From Astragalus membranaceus (Eukaryota > Streptophyta > Magnoliopsida > Fabales > Fabaceae), in contig CM076846.1 of assembly GCA_039519185.1 (NCBI GenBank), forward strand, positions 148,256,605-148,320,604: 64,000 bases of DNA. The letters run 5' to 3'. Of this stretch, positions 44,641 to 59,574 are shown in pieces. Both the position numbers and the translations under genes were made by a program. The notes beneath the pieces are model-generated. The model saw only the letters and a list, made by a program, of their open reading frames with translations. It made no database searches and had not been told where the DNA came from. The stretch's first letter is position 1; each line of letters opens with the position of its first letter.

Positions 44641-45589
44641 TACATGTATTATCCAACATTTTTGAATCACTATTATTGCATTATTACATGAGTTAAAAAA
44701 ATAATAATAACTGAATAAATATAAGAATTGCCAGGGACATGGGCTAGGGTTGAGCAAGTAATCGAATAATAGGGAAGTGAAGTAATGAAGCCAAAAGTAT
44801 TCTCAGATTCGTAAAATCCCTAAAATCAGTAAAATCAATTAATGTATCCCTAAAATCAATAAAATCCTTAAATCAAAGTATTCTCAGATTGGGAAACAAT
44901 AGAAAAATCAGTTAAATCCTTAAATCAGAGTAGTCTTAGAATGGTTAACATACATCAAAATCAGTTAAATCCCTAAACCCTAAAATGGTAAAAATACTGA
45001 ATGGGGACAAAATCCATTGGGTGAGATTATAAAACGAACGAAAATGAAATCGAAAATGAGAGATTGAAACCTAGAGATTGAAGCTGGGTCTGAGAAGAAA
45101 TTTGAAGTTTTCTTTCCCGTGAAATTTCTTTTACTGCCTTCTTCCTTTTGAGTTTTCCCTTTCTTCTTGCTTTCCCGTTTCTTAGCCCGTCATTCCTCTT
45201 TGCCCAGTTTTCCCTTTCTTCTTGAGATTCGGTTGAAGGAGAAGAGAAGGAAATGGAAGAAGTTCGTGAAACCGTTAATCAGTTCTAGAGACTGAATCAT
45301 AAAGGGGGGAGAGAATCTGGAAGTGAGAGAGAAAAATGGCGAGGGAGATGGTGAGCGGTATAAGGGCTGGGTTTCAAAAATTTTGAAACCCTAGGTTCCA
45401 AAAATGAAGAAGAGAGGAAGATGAAGAGAGGAAGAAAATGGGTTTCGAGAAAAGAAGCTCTGTGTTTCGAAAATGAAGAAGAAGAGAGGAAGAAGAAGAA
45501 GAAGAAGAAGAAGAAGAAGAAGAGAAAATGAAGAAAGAGGAGCGTGAGAGAGTCGAGATAAATGAGAATGAGAATGACTAGTCTCAATG
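44641..45589. other. Low-complexity region, no gene seen
   Basis: A degenerate repeat AAATCAGTTAAATCC occupies about 44815-44985, and a (GAA)n tract about 45477-45525. The minus-strand face looks like a CT-rich plant 5' leader, but no gene follows from it. Confidence 0.4.
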
Positions 45590-45615
45590 CCCGTCCGATG
45601 GACGGGGAACCCTAG
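45590..45615 (+). mobile_element. Helitron-like 3' end
   Basis: A hairpin CCCGTCC-GAT-GGACGGG is followed after five bases by CTAG and then T, the usual Helitron insertion context. The spacing is short and no 5' terminus was found. Confidence 0.35.
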
Positions 45616-45761
45616 TAACGGCCAAAATAAATACGGAAAACAACATATTAGAAATATACGATGCAATAAAATGGTGGATTGACAACAAACAACAATAGGA
45701 AAATCTTTAAATGTCTGAAGAAGTTTTACAAAACGAAATATAAAACTTTGAAGATCATCTA

Positions 45762-45980
45762 GTCATCAAGAACAATAGGATTGTCTTCAATAACTCCAGC
45801 AACATCGTGTTGAGGATAGTCAACTTGTAGAGGTGGTGGTTGATTACGCATCAGCCTAGGCCTTAGACGATCCGTAGTCATTGGAATATGAATACGAAAG
45901 CATCCTCGTGAAGTATAAGTCAAGTGAACCATCCTACGTGTAGGTGCACCAAAGAGACCATTAACTCCAAAAAGATCCAT
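45762..45980 (-). CDS. Unrecognised small protein or terminal exon
   Basis: The minus-strand frame begins MDLFGVNGLFGAPTRRMVHL at 45980 and ends at a stop near 45762 (73 codons). TTTTTCAG just upstream could be a splice acceptor. It has a basic first half and an acidic C-terminus (VIEDNPIVLDD). I recognise no family. It may be the last exon of the RPA-like gene upstream or an unrelated remnant. Confidence 0.3.
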
Positions 45981-48452
45981 TTTCCGATTGTTGATGAAGG
46001 ATGCCTGAAAAACCTTTTAGAGAATACTGAACATATTTCACTAATATTACTAACAGAAGAAGATACTAAACAATCACATGTTAATTACAAAACCCAAACA
46101 GGTAAACACCAATTAACATTTCAAATAAAAACAAAAATTCCTCGGTTAATTCAAGAAAAACGATTGATTGATAAAGAAAGTACTGAATGAATATTGAAAT
46201 AGAGGGCAGAGAATGTTTTTTTCAAGAACAAAAAAAAGAGATAGAGAGGGCAAAGCCGCTGCTGTTTTGAGCCGTTGCTCGCTGGCGGAGAGAGTAGGGA
46301 ATGATGTCGAGTCACATCACGTGTTGCTGGTATACTTTGCTTTATAAGCATTTATTTCAGGGATGTCAGACTCGAAGAACACTTTTGTTCCATGGAAGAC
46401 ATTTGAAATACCAACAACACCTAAAAAATGAAACACTTCAGAGGAAAAAAAACAATAAAAAGTAATTAGCCTATCCAATCTTTTTACACAAACAAACACA
46501 TACCTTGAAACTTCTTTAGCCTAGAGAGTTGAATGACAACAACAGGAGGAGTGGAAGATGTAACACCCATTTCTACCCGGTAATTAATACAAATTCAGAG
46601 TTGCAAAATTTCCAACGAACAAATGGAATGCTACACCTTCAACTAAGAAAAACATAATCAAATCACCTGTAAAATCTAATACATAACACCCTGATTGGGA
46701 TGAACTAATAAACACATCTTCTTAGTCTTTAAAAACAAGTCAACTTTCATTACTACGCAGCGGATTCACAAAAAAAAATTCAATTCAAAGTAGTCGTGGC
46801 ATCTTTACCCAAATTAGGACAACTCATAAATAGCAAAATTCTTAATAACAACAACTTTAAATCTCAACGATAAAATAACATAACAATAAGGAAACATGCG
46901 TTCATCCCCCCCGAGTGCTACGTATCAGAGCGACGACATCGACTCGAATTAATGAAGGTAAACAGCCTTCATTCGCGATTACCTGCACGTTACCAACAGG
47001 GGTAACATTCAAACAGAAGGGGTGAGATATCGAACCATATAATAGGACATATGAAAAAGAATATATTAGATTCAGGAAATATAAATTCACCACTTCACAG
47101 CTATCAAACAACTTCAATCATCACGAGTCGTCAACATAACTACTTAAATATGCAACACAGAATGCGACTCAATGCCATGCACATGTATGTGATACCATTG
47201 GAGCAGAACTCCCAACTTAAAAATCTGCCAGTAAATAGTGGCATTAACAAGGCATAAGCCTTCAACTTATTTTGCCAGTACAGGCCAACTTATTTGACCA
47301 TCAGCTCCAACTTGGAATGCTATGTATGTGACGCGATGTGAATGCCCAAACAATCAATAGTAATAGTTACATAGTATTACAACAACAAGAAGAATTCCAC
47401 GTTGGCCACAGGCCTACAATTTAATATTTTGCCAATAAGTAGAGGCAATCCAACCAAATACGACATCACCTGCAAATTCGCCATTTTCGACAAAGTATAC
47501 TACTTAACAAATTAACCAACATGCATAAACTACAAACAAACGCATAGTTATACGGACCATCTTCGACCATATCCGGTTAATTAGTTACCTTCTAAATTTT
47601 CCTATACGGTACTGCTAATTCTGTCCTACACTATTACTAAAGTCTACACTGGTTATTAGTCACACCTGTCAAAATCATTAGGCTACTCGTTTGCGGCTTC
47701 TACTACTAAGTTCTTTTGATACCACTAATGTTTCTTATCACAATATTATTAGTCCGGCTGCATTTGACATGTGAATATTATTGTTATTAGATTAGATACG
47801 ATCACAGGCAGCAAAATAGATGGGTTTTACTAGTAACTCAAGTGCGAAAGTTACTGCTGGAATTGCAGACCCCAATAGAGTTGCTGGCTTATCAGGTGTA
47901 GGATTCAACAATGAACGTGATGAGATAGCAGCTTTCAATCATATTTGTGCCATTAAATTTTTAACGAGCAGATCCATATCAATTAGGCTTTGTAATAGTT
48001 CCTAATAATTCCAACTGTAAGGGCCAATAGATGGATAGATTCCATCACTCAAATAAGGGCATAGGTAAACTCAAACATCTCTCCCCCATACTTGGAGTAC
48101 GATTTTATGACAAAAGAGAGGATTAAAAAATAATTTTATGCATCACAGAGACAAACTAAACCCAAAAATAATTAATCGCAAATGAAGAATAATTTTTCGG
48201 TAACATACAAACAACACAATCATACACGGTGGCTATTCATAAATCCCCAATTCCCACATATAATCTTTCATGTACCCTCTTATAGAGTTAGAACCTCACC
48301 CTTACCTTGGATTGAAGGTTGCGCAAGCTCCCTTGGTTGTGCCTCTTGGTTCTCCCGCAACTGTAACCGCTATTCTACGTGATTCCCCCAAATTCTTATT
48401 TCTTCTCCTGATAAAACCTAAACTAATTTCTTAATGCCACTTATACCCCTCC

Positions 48453-49654
<1,202 letters not shown>

Positions 49655-50201
49655 TCCTTTTATTATTCAAACTAATAAGTATAATAACATTATTATTTTC
49701 TACTTTGTCTTATGCGCCTCTCTCTACACCCCCCAATCTTACTACTCCTAACATTAAAATAGACCCATGTAAAATAATATATTATTATTACTCTAATATT
49801 ATTTTCCACAACTTAATCAACCTATTAATTAAATGATAACCAACGTAGCTACTATACCAATAATTCCCAACTTCAACAATTTCCCACACTTAATTCCGAA
49901 ATAATTCAATTAAATAATTAATTAAATATCGGGCGTTACAGAAGATGTATACAGCTCTAAGCTACGATGCATACTCTCAGCATATTCACCCCAAAAAGTA
50001 CACTGAACTGTGTCCAACCTATCCAGCAATGAGGTGATAAAAATGGTCTCAATATTATGAAAACATTATACAATATAAATTCAGCAAATGTAAACAAAAC
50101 TGACTTTGAATCCTAAAGGACAAATTGCAACAAACTTGTGATACTCCCATGCCTCTGATGGTTCCTAATGGCATCTTTCTGAACAACATGGCCAATCACA
50201 T

Positions 50202-53200
50202 CTAGAAATTTATACAAAACAAACACCAGAAAAGTATAAAGAAAAATAGCAAAAGAGCAAAAATTACAAAAAGATAAGTTAAGATACCAATGAGAATCTT
50301 GAGATCGAAGCTTCGCTCTGACCGTCGCAAGTGGTGAACTCTATTGCCGACATCTCCCACAACATGGAAATCAGAATTGAAAGGGCTCGGATCTGCAAAA
50401 GAAAAGGGAGCAAAATTTCATTTCAAATCATTTGAATCTGGAAAATTGGGAAGAAACCTGATGCAATTCGCAAAAGGAGAGGAGAGGAGAAGAAGTTTCG
50501 AAGAGGAAGAACCTGGTTTGATTCGCAAAAGGGAGAGGAGCAGGAATTAGAGAGATGAACAAAAACCTGAGCAATGCGATTGCTTTGCAAGCCGTGGCTG
50601 CTGCATGTGAACTCCCTGCTAGCGGAACGGCGGAGCAAGCGGTGGACTGCTGCGTGCGTGCGGAACGGCGGAGCAAGCGTCTTCTGCGCGCTGGAACCTG
50701 CTGCTTGTGTTCTCTATACCCACTTCTAGGCCCTTTTCACTGAAGTAATAATCAAAGGGCCTTGACTGGTAGAGATAACACATAAATTCAATTGTAGATG
50801 TATTGTTTAGTTTACCAATTCAATAAAATACAAACCTCAACTTAATATGCCTGAGAAAAAATATGAAAATAATTAGAAAGAGTTAGTTCATCAAGTAAGG
50901 CACATCAACATTATGCTCAAACCAAATCTGCCTTATAAAACAATAAAGAAAAAACAAAAGATTATGACCAAAATGAATGAAGGAGAGGGAAAATACAATG
51001 CTTAAAAGATAGTAGTAAGAATCATCCATTAATAAATGAAGGAGGACCAACAGGGGAGAAAATGAATGAATTAGTATGTTTCTTCTAAGTAAGTACATTA
51101 GTATCTCTTTCCACATAACTTGGCAAACACCCCATGCATTTCTCACCATAAAAGCGTAACAGGCTTTATCCTTAAAGACTCTCATGCAAATTAGCAAGTA
51201 ATAGTAGCTATGCAGGGGGCAGAATTATCAAAATAAAGCAAAAAGTATCATGTGAAACACACATTAATTGCCCTGATAAGAGAAGCTTACCAATAATACT
51301 TTCTTCAATTTCTTGTCTCCAAGTAATAATTGTTCATTCTCAAAGGTTGATCCTCCATCTTGTTAAATTCATAGTCAACTTAAGTAAGCAAAAACGGATA
51401 GTTGAATGAATTTTTTTAATTTGAATTTAGAGTCAACATTTCTTCAAATCTGAACTTGTTAAGAGAAAGAAGAAAAAGGAAGAAAAAGGAAGAAAGGGAG
51501 GATTTCCTTTGAAAGAAAGCATTAAACACCTGAAAGATTATGATTATCTGTAAAAAAGTAATTATTTAGACTTATAATACTTATCTCCATGTATCATCTA
51601 GAATGACACCAAGGTTATGTAGAATGGTAATAATAAGACTAAAACTTCTAAATATGAATAAGTGTTTAAAACTACTATTATGATTAGAAAGTTTCAAATT
51701 TTTAAAAATTAATAACTTTTCAAAAACATCGTGATAATTAATTCCACAAAAAAATAGTCATAATTGGACCTTTTGAAAACCAAAATGCAACAAAAACATC
51801 ATAAAATGAAGCTGCTGAAATGTCTTGTGTACTATATCCAAGTAGTGAAAGTAAAATTGTAAATTAAATTCATGGATCTAGAAACTACCAATAAACATCC
51901 CTATATGTCAAGTGCCAAACTGAAATACCGAATAAATATATCTACTTAAAAATTAAATAAAATAACCATCAATTTGTTTCTCAGATTAACCTTTGTTGCT
52001 GCTAGTTGTAGCTTGTAAAAAAGAGTTGAGCAGATAACTTTGCATTACTGCCTTCCATTTTCAGTGTAGAGACAACTTCTCCCCATTCTTTTCTTCACTA
52101 ACCTGGATATTAAATTTGAACATCTGAGTGAAATTCAACTGCAATCATTTTATTTAGACACTAATAAAAAACGTGTAAAGAGGAACAGATAAGAACACAT
52201 CTCTGACTCTGAGTAAACGGAAACACCACATGTTCATCCGAAATCTCAATTTTTTCAGGTACCAAATAGGCTAAACAGGAAGCGCCAACACAACACACAA
52301 AAAAGTTGACTTTGACTGCATGCAAATGTTTAGGCAACAGAAGAGAGCAGTGAAAGAATGACAGTAAAATCATAACAAAACAGAGCACAAATACAAACGA
52401 AAAAGAAGGGAAAATTGGAAGGAATCACATTAAACTCACATTAGGCTAAATCGAGAGGATTCCAAATCGAGAGGATTCCATCATCATTATCATTGGTGAG
52501 TTGGGTTTCTGATAGTGATGATGGTGATGAAACCTCCTCTTTCTGCTCTTGCATATTTGATTTGTGAAACTAACTAAAATGGATGTTTGATGGAAAGGAA
52601 TACAGTCAGTCTCAACACTCTCCCTCTTTTCCCCCAAATTTTGTTTGTTCTCTTTTCTTTCCCTTTTCAAGAATCCCTCTCTTTCTCTTGACTCTTGGTT
52701 TTCGATTGGAGCAGGAAGAGGTTTGATTGGTGTTGTTTTTGTTTTTGGGTTGGGTTTGGGTTTGAGTTTGAGAGAGTTGAAATGGAAGACTGAGGAACAT
52801 GGGTTTTGGTGTTTTAGTTCTTTTTCCCTCTTGGTACGGAGGAAGGAAAGAGCAGAGGAAGAAGGAGGGGCAGTGGGGCGGTGGTGGTGGTTGTGGAGAG
52901 GGAATGGAGAGAAGAGAAAAAAGAGTATGGGTGTTTGTGTTGGAACTTGGCATTTGAGGTGTTAACGTGGAGGATAAAAAAAAGAGTAAAAAATTGCATG
53001 CCTGACATAACAGAGGGATGAAAGGAGAAGTGAGGTGTATGACATGCATTTGAGAGATGAAAGGAGAAATTTACCAAAATGCCCTTTGGCGCCAAAACTA
53101 TTTTCCTCCAATGTTGATGCAATTTTGCCTCCAAAACAGGCTGGAGCCACTGGCTCCGCTTATAATGTTTGATGAGAAAAGCAAGAGAGATTGTCGAAAA

Positions 53201-53308
53201 TATCCTTCAATAAGCCAAGTGTCGTGTTTGCCAAGTGGCCCTATTGATATTTTCATACATGGTTAATTGGTATAAATATAGTATATATATATATATGTAC
53301 ACATATGT
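50202..53308. other. Mostly unassigned; possible upstream parts of a minus-strand gene
   Basis: 50340-50720 (minus) has CT-rich leader-like sequence and TTTTGCAG before 50395, perhaps the 5' region of the RPA1-like gene. It includes a doubled GCGGAACGGCGGAGCAAGCG near 50624 and 50659. At 52560-52440 (minus) a short frame MQEQKEEVSSPSSLSETQLT follows a long CT-rich leader and could be a first exon. Neither is confirmed. Nothing else is recognisable. Confidence 0.3.
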
Positions 53309-53310
53309 CG

Positions 53311-53464
53311 TAACCCAGGGGTGTGGTTGAGCGATTGGGGCTCATCCTCCCTTAACCAAGTGTCGAGGGTTCGATCCTCGACTTGGATATGGAGCAGCTT
53401 TAAATCCCTAGGTCAACTGTCTCACCCTTCGAGGTGCCTCCAATCCAGCGAGGGGACTAGTCAC

Positions 53465-53470
<6 letters not shown>
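53311..53470 (+). mobile_element. tRNA-derived SINE
   Basis: A tRNA-like head has a box A-like TGGTTGAGCGATTGGGG and box B GGTTCGATCCTCG. About 100 bp of unrelated body follow, ending in a long AT tract. The tRNA acceptor and anticodon stems are not maintained, so it is not a tRNA gene. AT-rich flanks hide any target duplication. Confidence 0.65.

Positions 53471-53526
<56 letters not shown>
53467..53526 (+). repeat. (AT)n microsatellite
   Basis: An uninterrupted AT repeat of about 60 bp between the SINE end and the start of the Ogre-like LTR. Confidence 0.95.
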
Positions 53527-53530
<4 letters not shown>

Positions 53531-56500
53531 ATACCCTAATTTTGTCCGATCAATCAAAAATCCAAAAAGTTCTTATTCTCATTGTGTCACATATCGTTTT
53601 AAACGTGTGTGTCCTTGGCACTCTCATGCAACGATTGTTTTGATGCTCGTTTTAGTTTATTTCGTAGTTATTATTATTTTAGTCTATTGTTATTGGTGCA
53701 AAAATATACAAAAAATAAGTGAATAAACTGAATAGTCAAAGGTTTTTTGTTATATAATATAGTTTTTTTACATATATAAACCAAAAAACACCAAAAGGAA
53801 ATAGTACCAAAATTAAAAATACAAAGTTTCAAAAAAAAGAAAAGAGGGGTGCAGCTTGCAGCTGTCCTAGCTAGGGTTTCTCTCCTTGGATGTTGTCCTT
53901 CCTCCCTTGCCACCTATCACTACAAAAAAACAGCGCATTAGCGACGGATTTTTCCCTCGCTAATGCCTGTTTTTCCCTCGCTAATTACTGTTAGCGACGG
54001 AATTAGCGACGGACCAATTCCGTCGCTAAAAAGCTGGTCGCTAATTGGGTAGCGAGGGAATACAATCCGTCGCTAATTTTAGCGACGGAAAATCCGTCGC
54101 TTATATCCGTCGCTAAACACTGTGCACACTGACCGTTGCAGCTGATTTGACAGTGACACTGACCAATTTTAGCGACGGAAATCCGTCGCTAAAATCCGTC
54201 GCTAATCTCTTTTTTTTAAAAAAAAATGCTAATCTCAGATAGAAAGAGGGAGAGATAAGGGGTTGGGGAGGAAAATGGAGAAGGAAAATAAATGAAAGAG
54301 GATGGTGTGGTGGTGGTGGTGTTGTGTTGAAGGGAGAAGATGAAGATGATGGTGGTGGTGGTAAGAAAAAATGAAAGAGGAAGAGGAAAATGGAGAAGGA
54401 AAAGAAATTAAAGACGAAGAGGAGGAAATGAAAGAGGATGGTGTGGTGGTGGTGGTGGTGTGGTGTGGTGTGGTGTTGAAGGGAGAAGATGATGGTGGTG
54501 GTGGTAAGAAAAAATGAAAGAGGAAGAGAAAGAAATGAAAGAGGAAGAGGAAAATGGAGAAGGAAAAGAAATTAAAGAGGAAGAAGAGGAAATGAAAGAG
54601 GATGGTGTGGTGTGGTGTTGAAGGGAGAAGATGATTGTGGTGGTGGTAAGAAGAAATGAAAGAGGAAGAGGAAGAAATGAAAGAGAGGAAAAAACGGAGA
54701 AGAGGAAGAAATGAAAGAGGAAGAGGAAGAAATGAAAGAGGAAGAGGAAGGATTCGGGTTTATAAAAAAAAAATTACCCGTTAGCGACGGATTTAGCAAC
54801 GGATTTCCCTCGCTAATGTCTGTCACGTGTCAAATCAACTGCAACGGTCAGTGGCACAATTTTCCAAACATTAGCGACGGATTTAGCGACGGATTTCCGT
54901 CGCTAATTCAATTTTTTTTTTCAATTTTCGCGCCATATTAAATCCGTCGCTAATTTAACCAATTTCCGTCGCTAAATACCTTGTTTTCAATCCGTCGCTA
55001 ATTTTGTGTAAAATCCGTCGCTAATTTTGATTTTAGCGACGGACCACATATCCGTCGCTAAAATCCGTCGCTAAACACTATTTTTTTTGTAGTGTATTGT
55101 CCTTTGCCCATTCAAATAGCTGTCCTTTGTCCTTTTGATTCTTCCTCAATGCCTGTCCTTTTTGCGCCCTAAGTTTGCCCTAATTGCTGTCCTTTTGATT
55201 CCTCAGCACCTCACCAATTGGCCTATAAATACCAAACAATAGAACACTCTAAAGAGCAGTCCGGGCAAAAATTAAGGTCAAAAAGTTGGAGTTTGAACAA
55301 ATGCAAAGGCAGACAATACCTCCGAAAGTTGGATGATGAATGCTCAAGGTCATGTGCATGGGTGATTGGCATTGTTACCTCAAAGATACAAACAATCAAA
55401 AGATCTGCTCTTTCCTTTTCTTCCTTCGTTTTGTAGTTTAAACTCTCAATGTAATTTTCAGCCAGTGTGACCTTCTGCACACTCGATTTCCATTTGGATA
55501 TTAAACTCTTTCTTTATCCTCTCGTTTCCCTATTTACTTTAAAAAGATGTTTTGTGGTAAATGATACTGAATTGCGAAACATGTGCATAATCAAAAACAT
55601 TACAATCATTGCGAAATTTCTAAAAATCACAAAAAGGAGATGATTTCTCATAAATTTGCAAAGGAGACAAATGCATAATCACTTCAAGCAACAAATCACA
55701 ATAACCCGCACTTCGGTACCACTACTTTGGGCAACCCCCATATCTCCCGTCGAGAGTCCTGCGAGTTGATGAGATCAGCAAAAGAGTCAAGAAAGAGCAA
55801 AAGAGCAAAAAGAATAAAAAAGGAAAAGAACCAAAAACAAAAACAAAAAGAAAAATCATTCCCCATTTCATTCATCATACCACCAGATACCGATCATTGC
55901 GCATGCTTACACTGCATGCACGCATACATCATTCATTGCATCCTTAAATGCGCTCAAATATTGATAGCTTTTATCTGTCGAGATATTTAGCACCGGTCCC
56001 TTGGACCCCCAACGGTCCCTCGGAGCCCTAGCGCTCCTTCAGGCCTCCAATGGTCCTTCAATCCAGATCGCACGTCGCATTATCGAGCAACCGACGGATC
56101 ATCCGACTCCAGGTCCTTCTGACTAGCTGTGTCAGCCTAAGACATAGTGGACGTCCTTCGAGGTGAGCAAATCGGGTCAACGACCTGATATTGCCCCCAT
56201 GGCCGCTCGAAAAAGGCCCACCCAAGCAGACCGTTTTGCTAGTACCGTTGCTAGTTTGCGCTCCATCAGACCATCTTGGTCCATCAAGGCCCAAGCAACC
56301 CGTCGGTCCTTCAGTTTAACTCCAATCAATGGGCCAAGCATCGACTGCAAATTAGACTATCAGAGCCCTAGTGCTCCTTCGGATCCCCGATGATCCCTAT
56401 TTACTTTTGTTCTATGTAAGCCTAGTTTTTCATGAATTTCTCAAAAGGGTTTTGACAAAATTAGTGTCCTTTTATCTTTATTTCTATTTTACTCGAGAAA

Positions 56501-59500
56501 TTTTGAAGCCCTTAATAATTCTTAGTAAAATATAAATAAAGAGGGGCAGCTGTCATACCCTAATTTTGTTTCATCAATCAAAAATCCAAAAAGTTCCTAT
56601 TCTCATTGTGTCACATATCTTTTTAAACATGCGTGTTCTTGGCACTCTCGTGCATGGATTGTTTTGATGCTCGTTTTAATTTATTTCGTAGTTATTATTA
56701 TTTTAGTCTATTGTTATTGGTGCAAAAATATACAAAAAATAAGTGAATAAGCTTAATAGTAAAAGGTTTTTTGTTATATAATATAGTTTTTTTACACATA
56801 TAAACCAAAAAACACCAAAAGAAAATAGTACCAAAATTAAAAATAAAAAGTTTCAAAAAAAAAGATAAAAAAAGAAAAGAGGGGCGCAGCTCGCAGCTGT
56901 CCTAGCTAGGGTTTCTCTCCTTGAATGTTGTCCTTCCTCCCTTGCCACCTATTGTCCTTTGCCCATTCAAATAGCTGTCCTTTGTCCTTTTGATTCTTCC
57001 TCAATGACTGTCCTTTTTGTCCCCTAAATTTGTCTTAATTGCTGTCCTTTTGATTCCTCAGCACCTCACCAATTGGCCTATAAATACCAAACAGTAGTAC
57101 ACAATTAGGATAGACACACAGTGACTGAGATACAGAAATATACACAGAGGCAGTGACTGAAAAATACATAAAAAATACGCACACATCCACACACAGTAAA
57201 TGATATTGCGAAAATTCACAAATGCATAGAAATTAAGAGCAACTGATCAGGGTTTTACATTGAAACCCTAATCACCAAACACCCAAAAATCCAGAACCGA
57301 AAAACAACAGAGAGGTAACAGAAACCGAAGCAGTAACAGTGAGTCTTGAGAAGCAGTAACAACAAGCAAAGGGAAATCTCAAGAGGCTAAGATTTAGGTT
57401 GGTGCTCTATTTTTATTCTTGTAGGCTTCATTCTTATAGATTTGGAGTAGGAGACATAAACAGAAGTATTGTTGTTAAAAATCATTAGGATGTAGATAAT
57501 TGGGTTTTTAGATGATCGGGTTTGCAAATACAAGATTAGGAACAAATTAGCTTTTAGTATTTTGTTTGTGTTAAAAAAACGAACTTAGGAAGTAATATTA
57601 GAAATTAGTTGTAGACAGAATAGGGTTTTGCAGATCTGTTTTAGAAAAAAGAATAGCTAGATTTTTTTAAAAAAAAAAACCAGAATTAGCATTTAGTAAA
57701 AACGAAATTGAAATAGGTTAGAAACGAAATTAGGGTTCTGTTATTTTTTTTTTTTAGAAAAATTAGGCAAAGGTCATAGCTAAAAATAAGGTTTAGATTT
57801 TTAGAAATAAAAAAATAGGTAATAACAGAAATCAGATCAGAGAAATAGAGGAGTAGAAGGATCTGAAACCGAAAAGCAAACAAAAAAGGAGATTAGAACT
57901 CACCTCATAAACTCCGGCCACCGTAGACGGTGGCCGTTAGCCGCGAACAACCCATGGCTGTTGTTTACTCCTCTGTGTCGTCGTCAACCCCCCTGTCTGC
58001 ATCCATTCATGACTGTTGGCCGTGAACCGCCACCACTGGAGTTCACATCTCCCTCCAACACCGCCGTGAACCACTGTGTACCACCCCCATCACTGCTCCC
58101 AACCACCGTAGCCTCATCCTCCCTTCGCAAAACCGAACCCCCCACCGCCGTTGCCTCGCCAGAACCACCGTAAATCACACCAAACCTCCACCATTCAACC
58201 ACCGTGGCCCAACCCAAACCACCACTGGAAAACAGAACCGCCCCCAGACACCATCGCAAGCCCCATCACCGTCAACCACCCAAACAGTCACCCCATCACT
58301 GTCGCCTTCTCTCTCTCCACCGCCGAAAACCCCACAACAACCGCCAGTCACTACCAACCTCGCCTCATCCTCACCGTTCACCAAATACAGTCGTCGCGTC
58401 GTTTCCTCTCCCCCTTCGTACTTCATTCACCTCCCTCTCACGACTCTCTCTCTCCCTCTCCATTTCTGATTTTCCTCTCTCTCTCTCTCTCTTGGGTGTG
58501 GGTATGGCTGCGGCGCAGCTGAGGATGTAGAACGAAATTAGGGTTCAAAAACCTAGTTTCCCTTTTATACCCCCCTCGTTTTATTTTAATTTTAGTTTTC
58601 TTTTTTTTAATCAGATCGCTTTTCGCACCCCTCTTTTTCATTATTACACCCCCTGAAAAGCCCATGTTTCTTGGGCTGATGGGCGCAGGACATGCACTAG
58701 GCTGTTACTAAACGCATCCACCTTTTAATAATACAACCTCTGTTTCATTTACACCCTTTCATTTTATATCTACGCCCCCTCCCTTCTATCTTATTTTCAT
58801 CTTAAATGTTTTTGTTAATCCGGTTTATAATGGCACCCCTCCTTTTCCTTGATTAACCCCCTTCATTAAAGGCCCATGTTTGCAATCTGGGCCTCAGATA
58901 CGGGCTGGGCTCGATGTTTGCAGCTCCCTTTTTAAAAATACAACCTCCTGCTCCTTTTCATACCTCTTTTTAAATATGCACCCCTTTATCTTTTCCTTTT
59001 TTTTTTAAATTTCTTTTCTACAAATAAACATTTTCTTTCACAAACCTGTCTTTTCCCAAATAACAAATAAACATTCTCCCAGACATAAAAGTAGGTCGTT
59101 ATTAATGGTCACTGAGTTCAACTTGTTTGACCGTTAGTAACAACTATAGTTTTTCAAATAGGCTATGAGTAACGACCACTCTGAGTTTTACTTGTTTGGT
59201 CATTACGAATACCATCCAAATTTCAAAATACCTAAAAAAAACACCAACACACAAACTTTTTCTATCCAAGAACTACGTAGCTTTGATTTCTCCATCGCAC
59301 CTGGGGATACGTAGGAGCAGGGGCCCGCTCCTGTCAAGCGCAAAAAAATAAAACTTTTATTAGGTCTTCATCCTTTTCAATTTTGCAGATAATAAAAAGG
59401 GTAAATTAGAGTGTTTTCTTTGAATTAAATTTTTTCTACACCTTAAATTAAAAGGTAACCTTTTTCTTTGAAATGATGTTGTGGGGTGCTAATACCTTCT

Positions 59501-59560
59501 CCACACATAATCGACCCCCAAACCCAAAAAATAAAGGTTTTTTCAATGTTTTCCTATTTA
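53527..59560 (+). mobile_element. Ogre/Tat-like LTR retrotransposon, heavily deleted
   Basis: Both LTR copies begin TGTCATACCCTAATTTTG (53527 and 56551). The first is matched only to about 55247 once the CACTA element is removed. The second runs about 3 kb, with a TATAAATA box near 57081, GGGGATACGTAGGAGCAGGG near 59304 and GGGGTGCTAATACCTTC near 59483, which I know from legume Ogre-type LTRs. The purine tract GAGGGGCAGC lies directly before the second LTR. The 1.3-kb interior has no gag or pol. Pro/His-rich frames at 57960-58530 are LTR sequence. Confidence 0.7.
53918..55094 (+). mobile_element. Non-autonomous CACTA element in the Ogre-like LTR
   Basis: The termini are CACTACAAAAAAA and TTTTTTTTGTAGTG. 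TAT flanks it on both sides (53915-53917 and 55095-55097). Subterminal units are TTAGCGACGGA and its complement, related to but distinct from the TTAGCGAGGGA units at 48453-49654. The centre is a GGT/GAAAGAGGA-rich repeat. The second LTR, near 56946, reads CCACCTATTGTCC without the insertion. Confidence 0.93.
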
Positions 59561-59574
59561 ATAAATATTGATGA

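Noticed and set aside
53311..53400. Possible tRNA gene (good box B)
   Set aside because: Acceptor and anticodon stems do not form and a longer unrelated body follows; it is a SINE. The same applies at 19459-19667 and 62061-62138.
57961..58530. Pro/His-rich open frames on both strands
   Set aside because: They lie in the long Ogre-like LTR, have no domain, and reflect local GC-rich composition.
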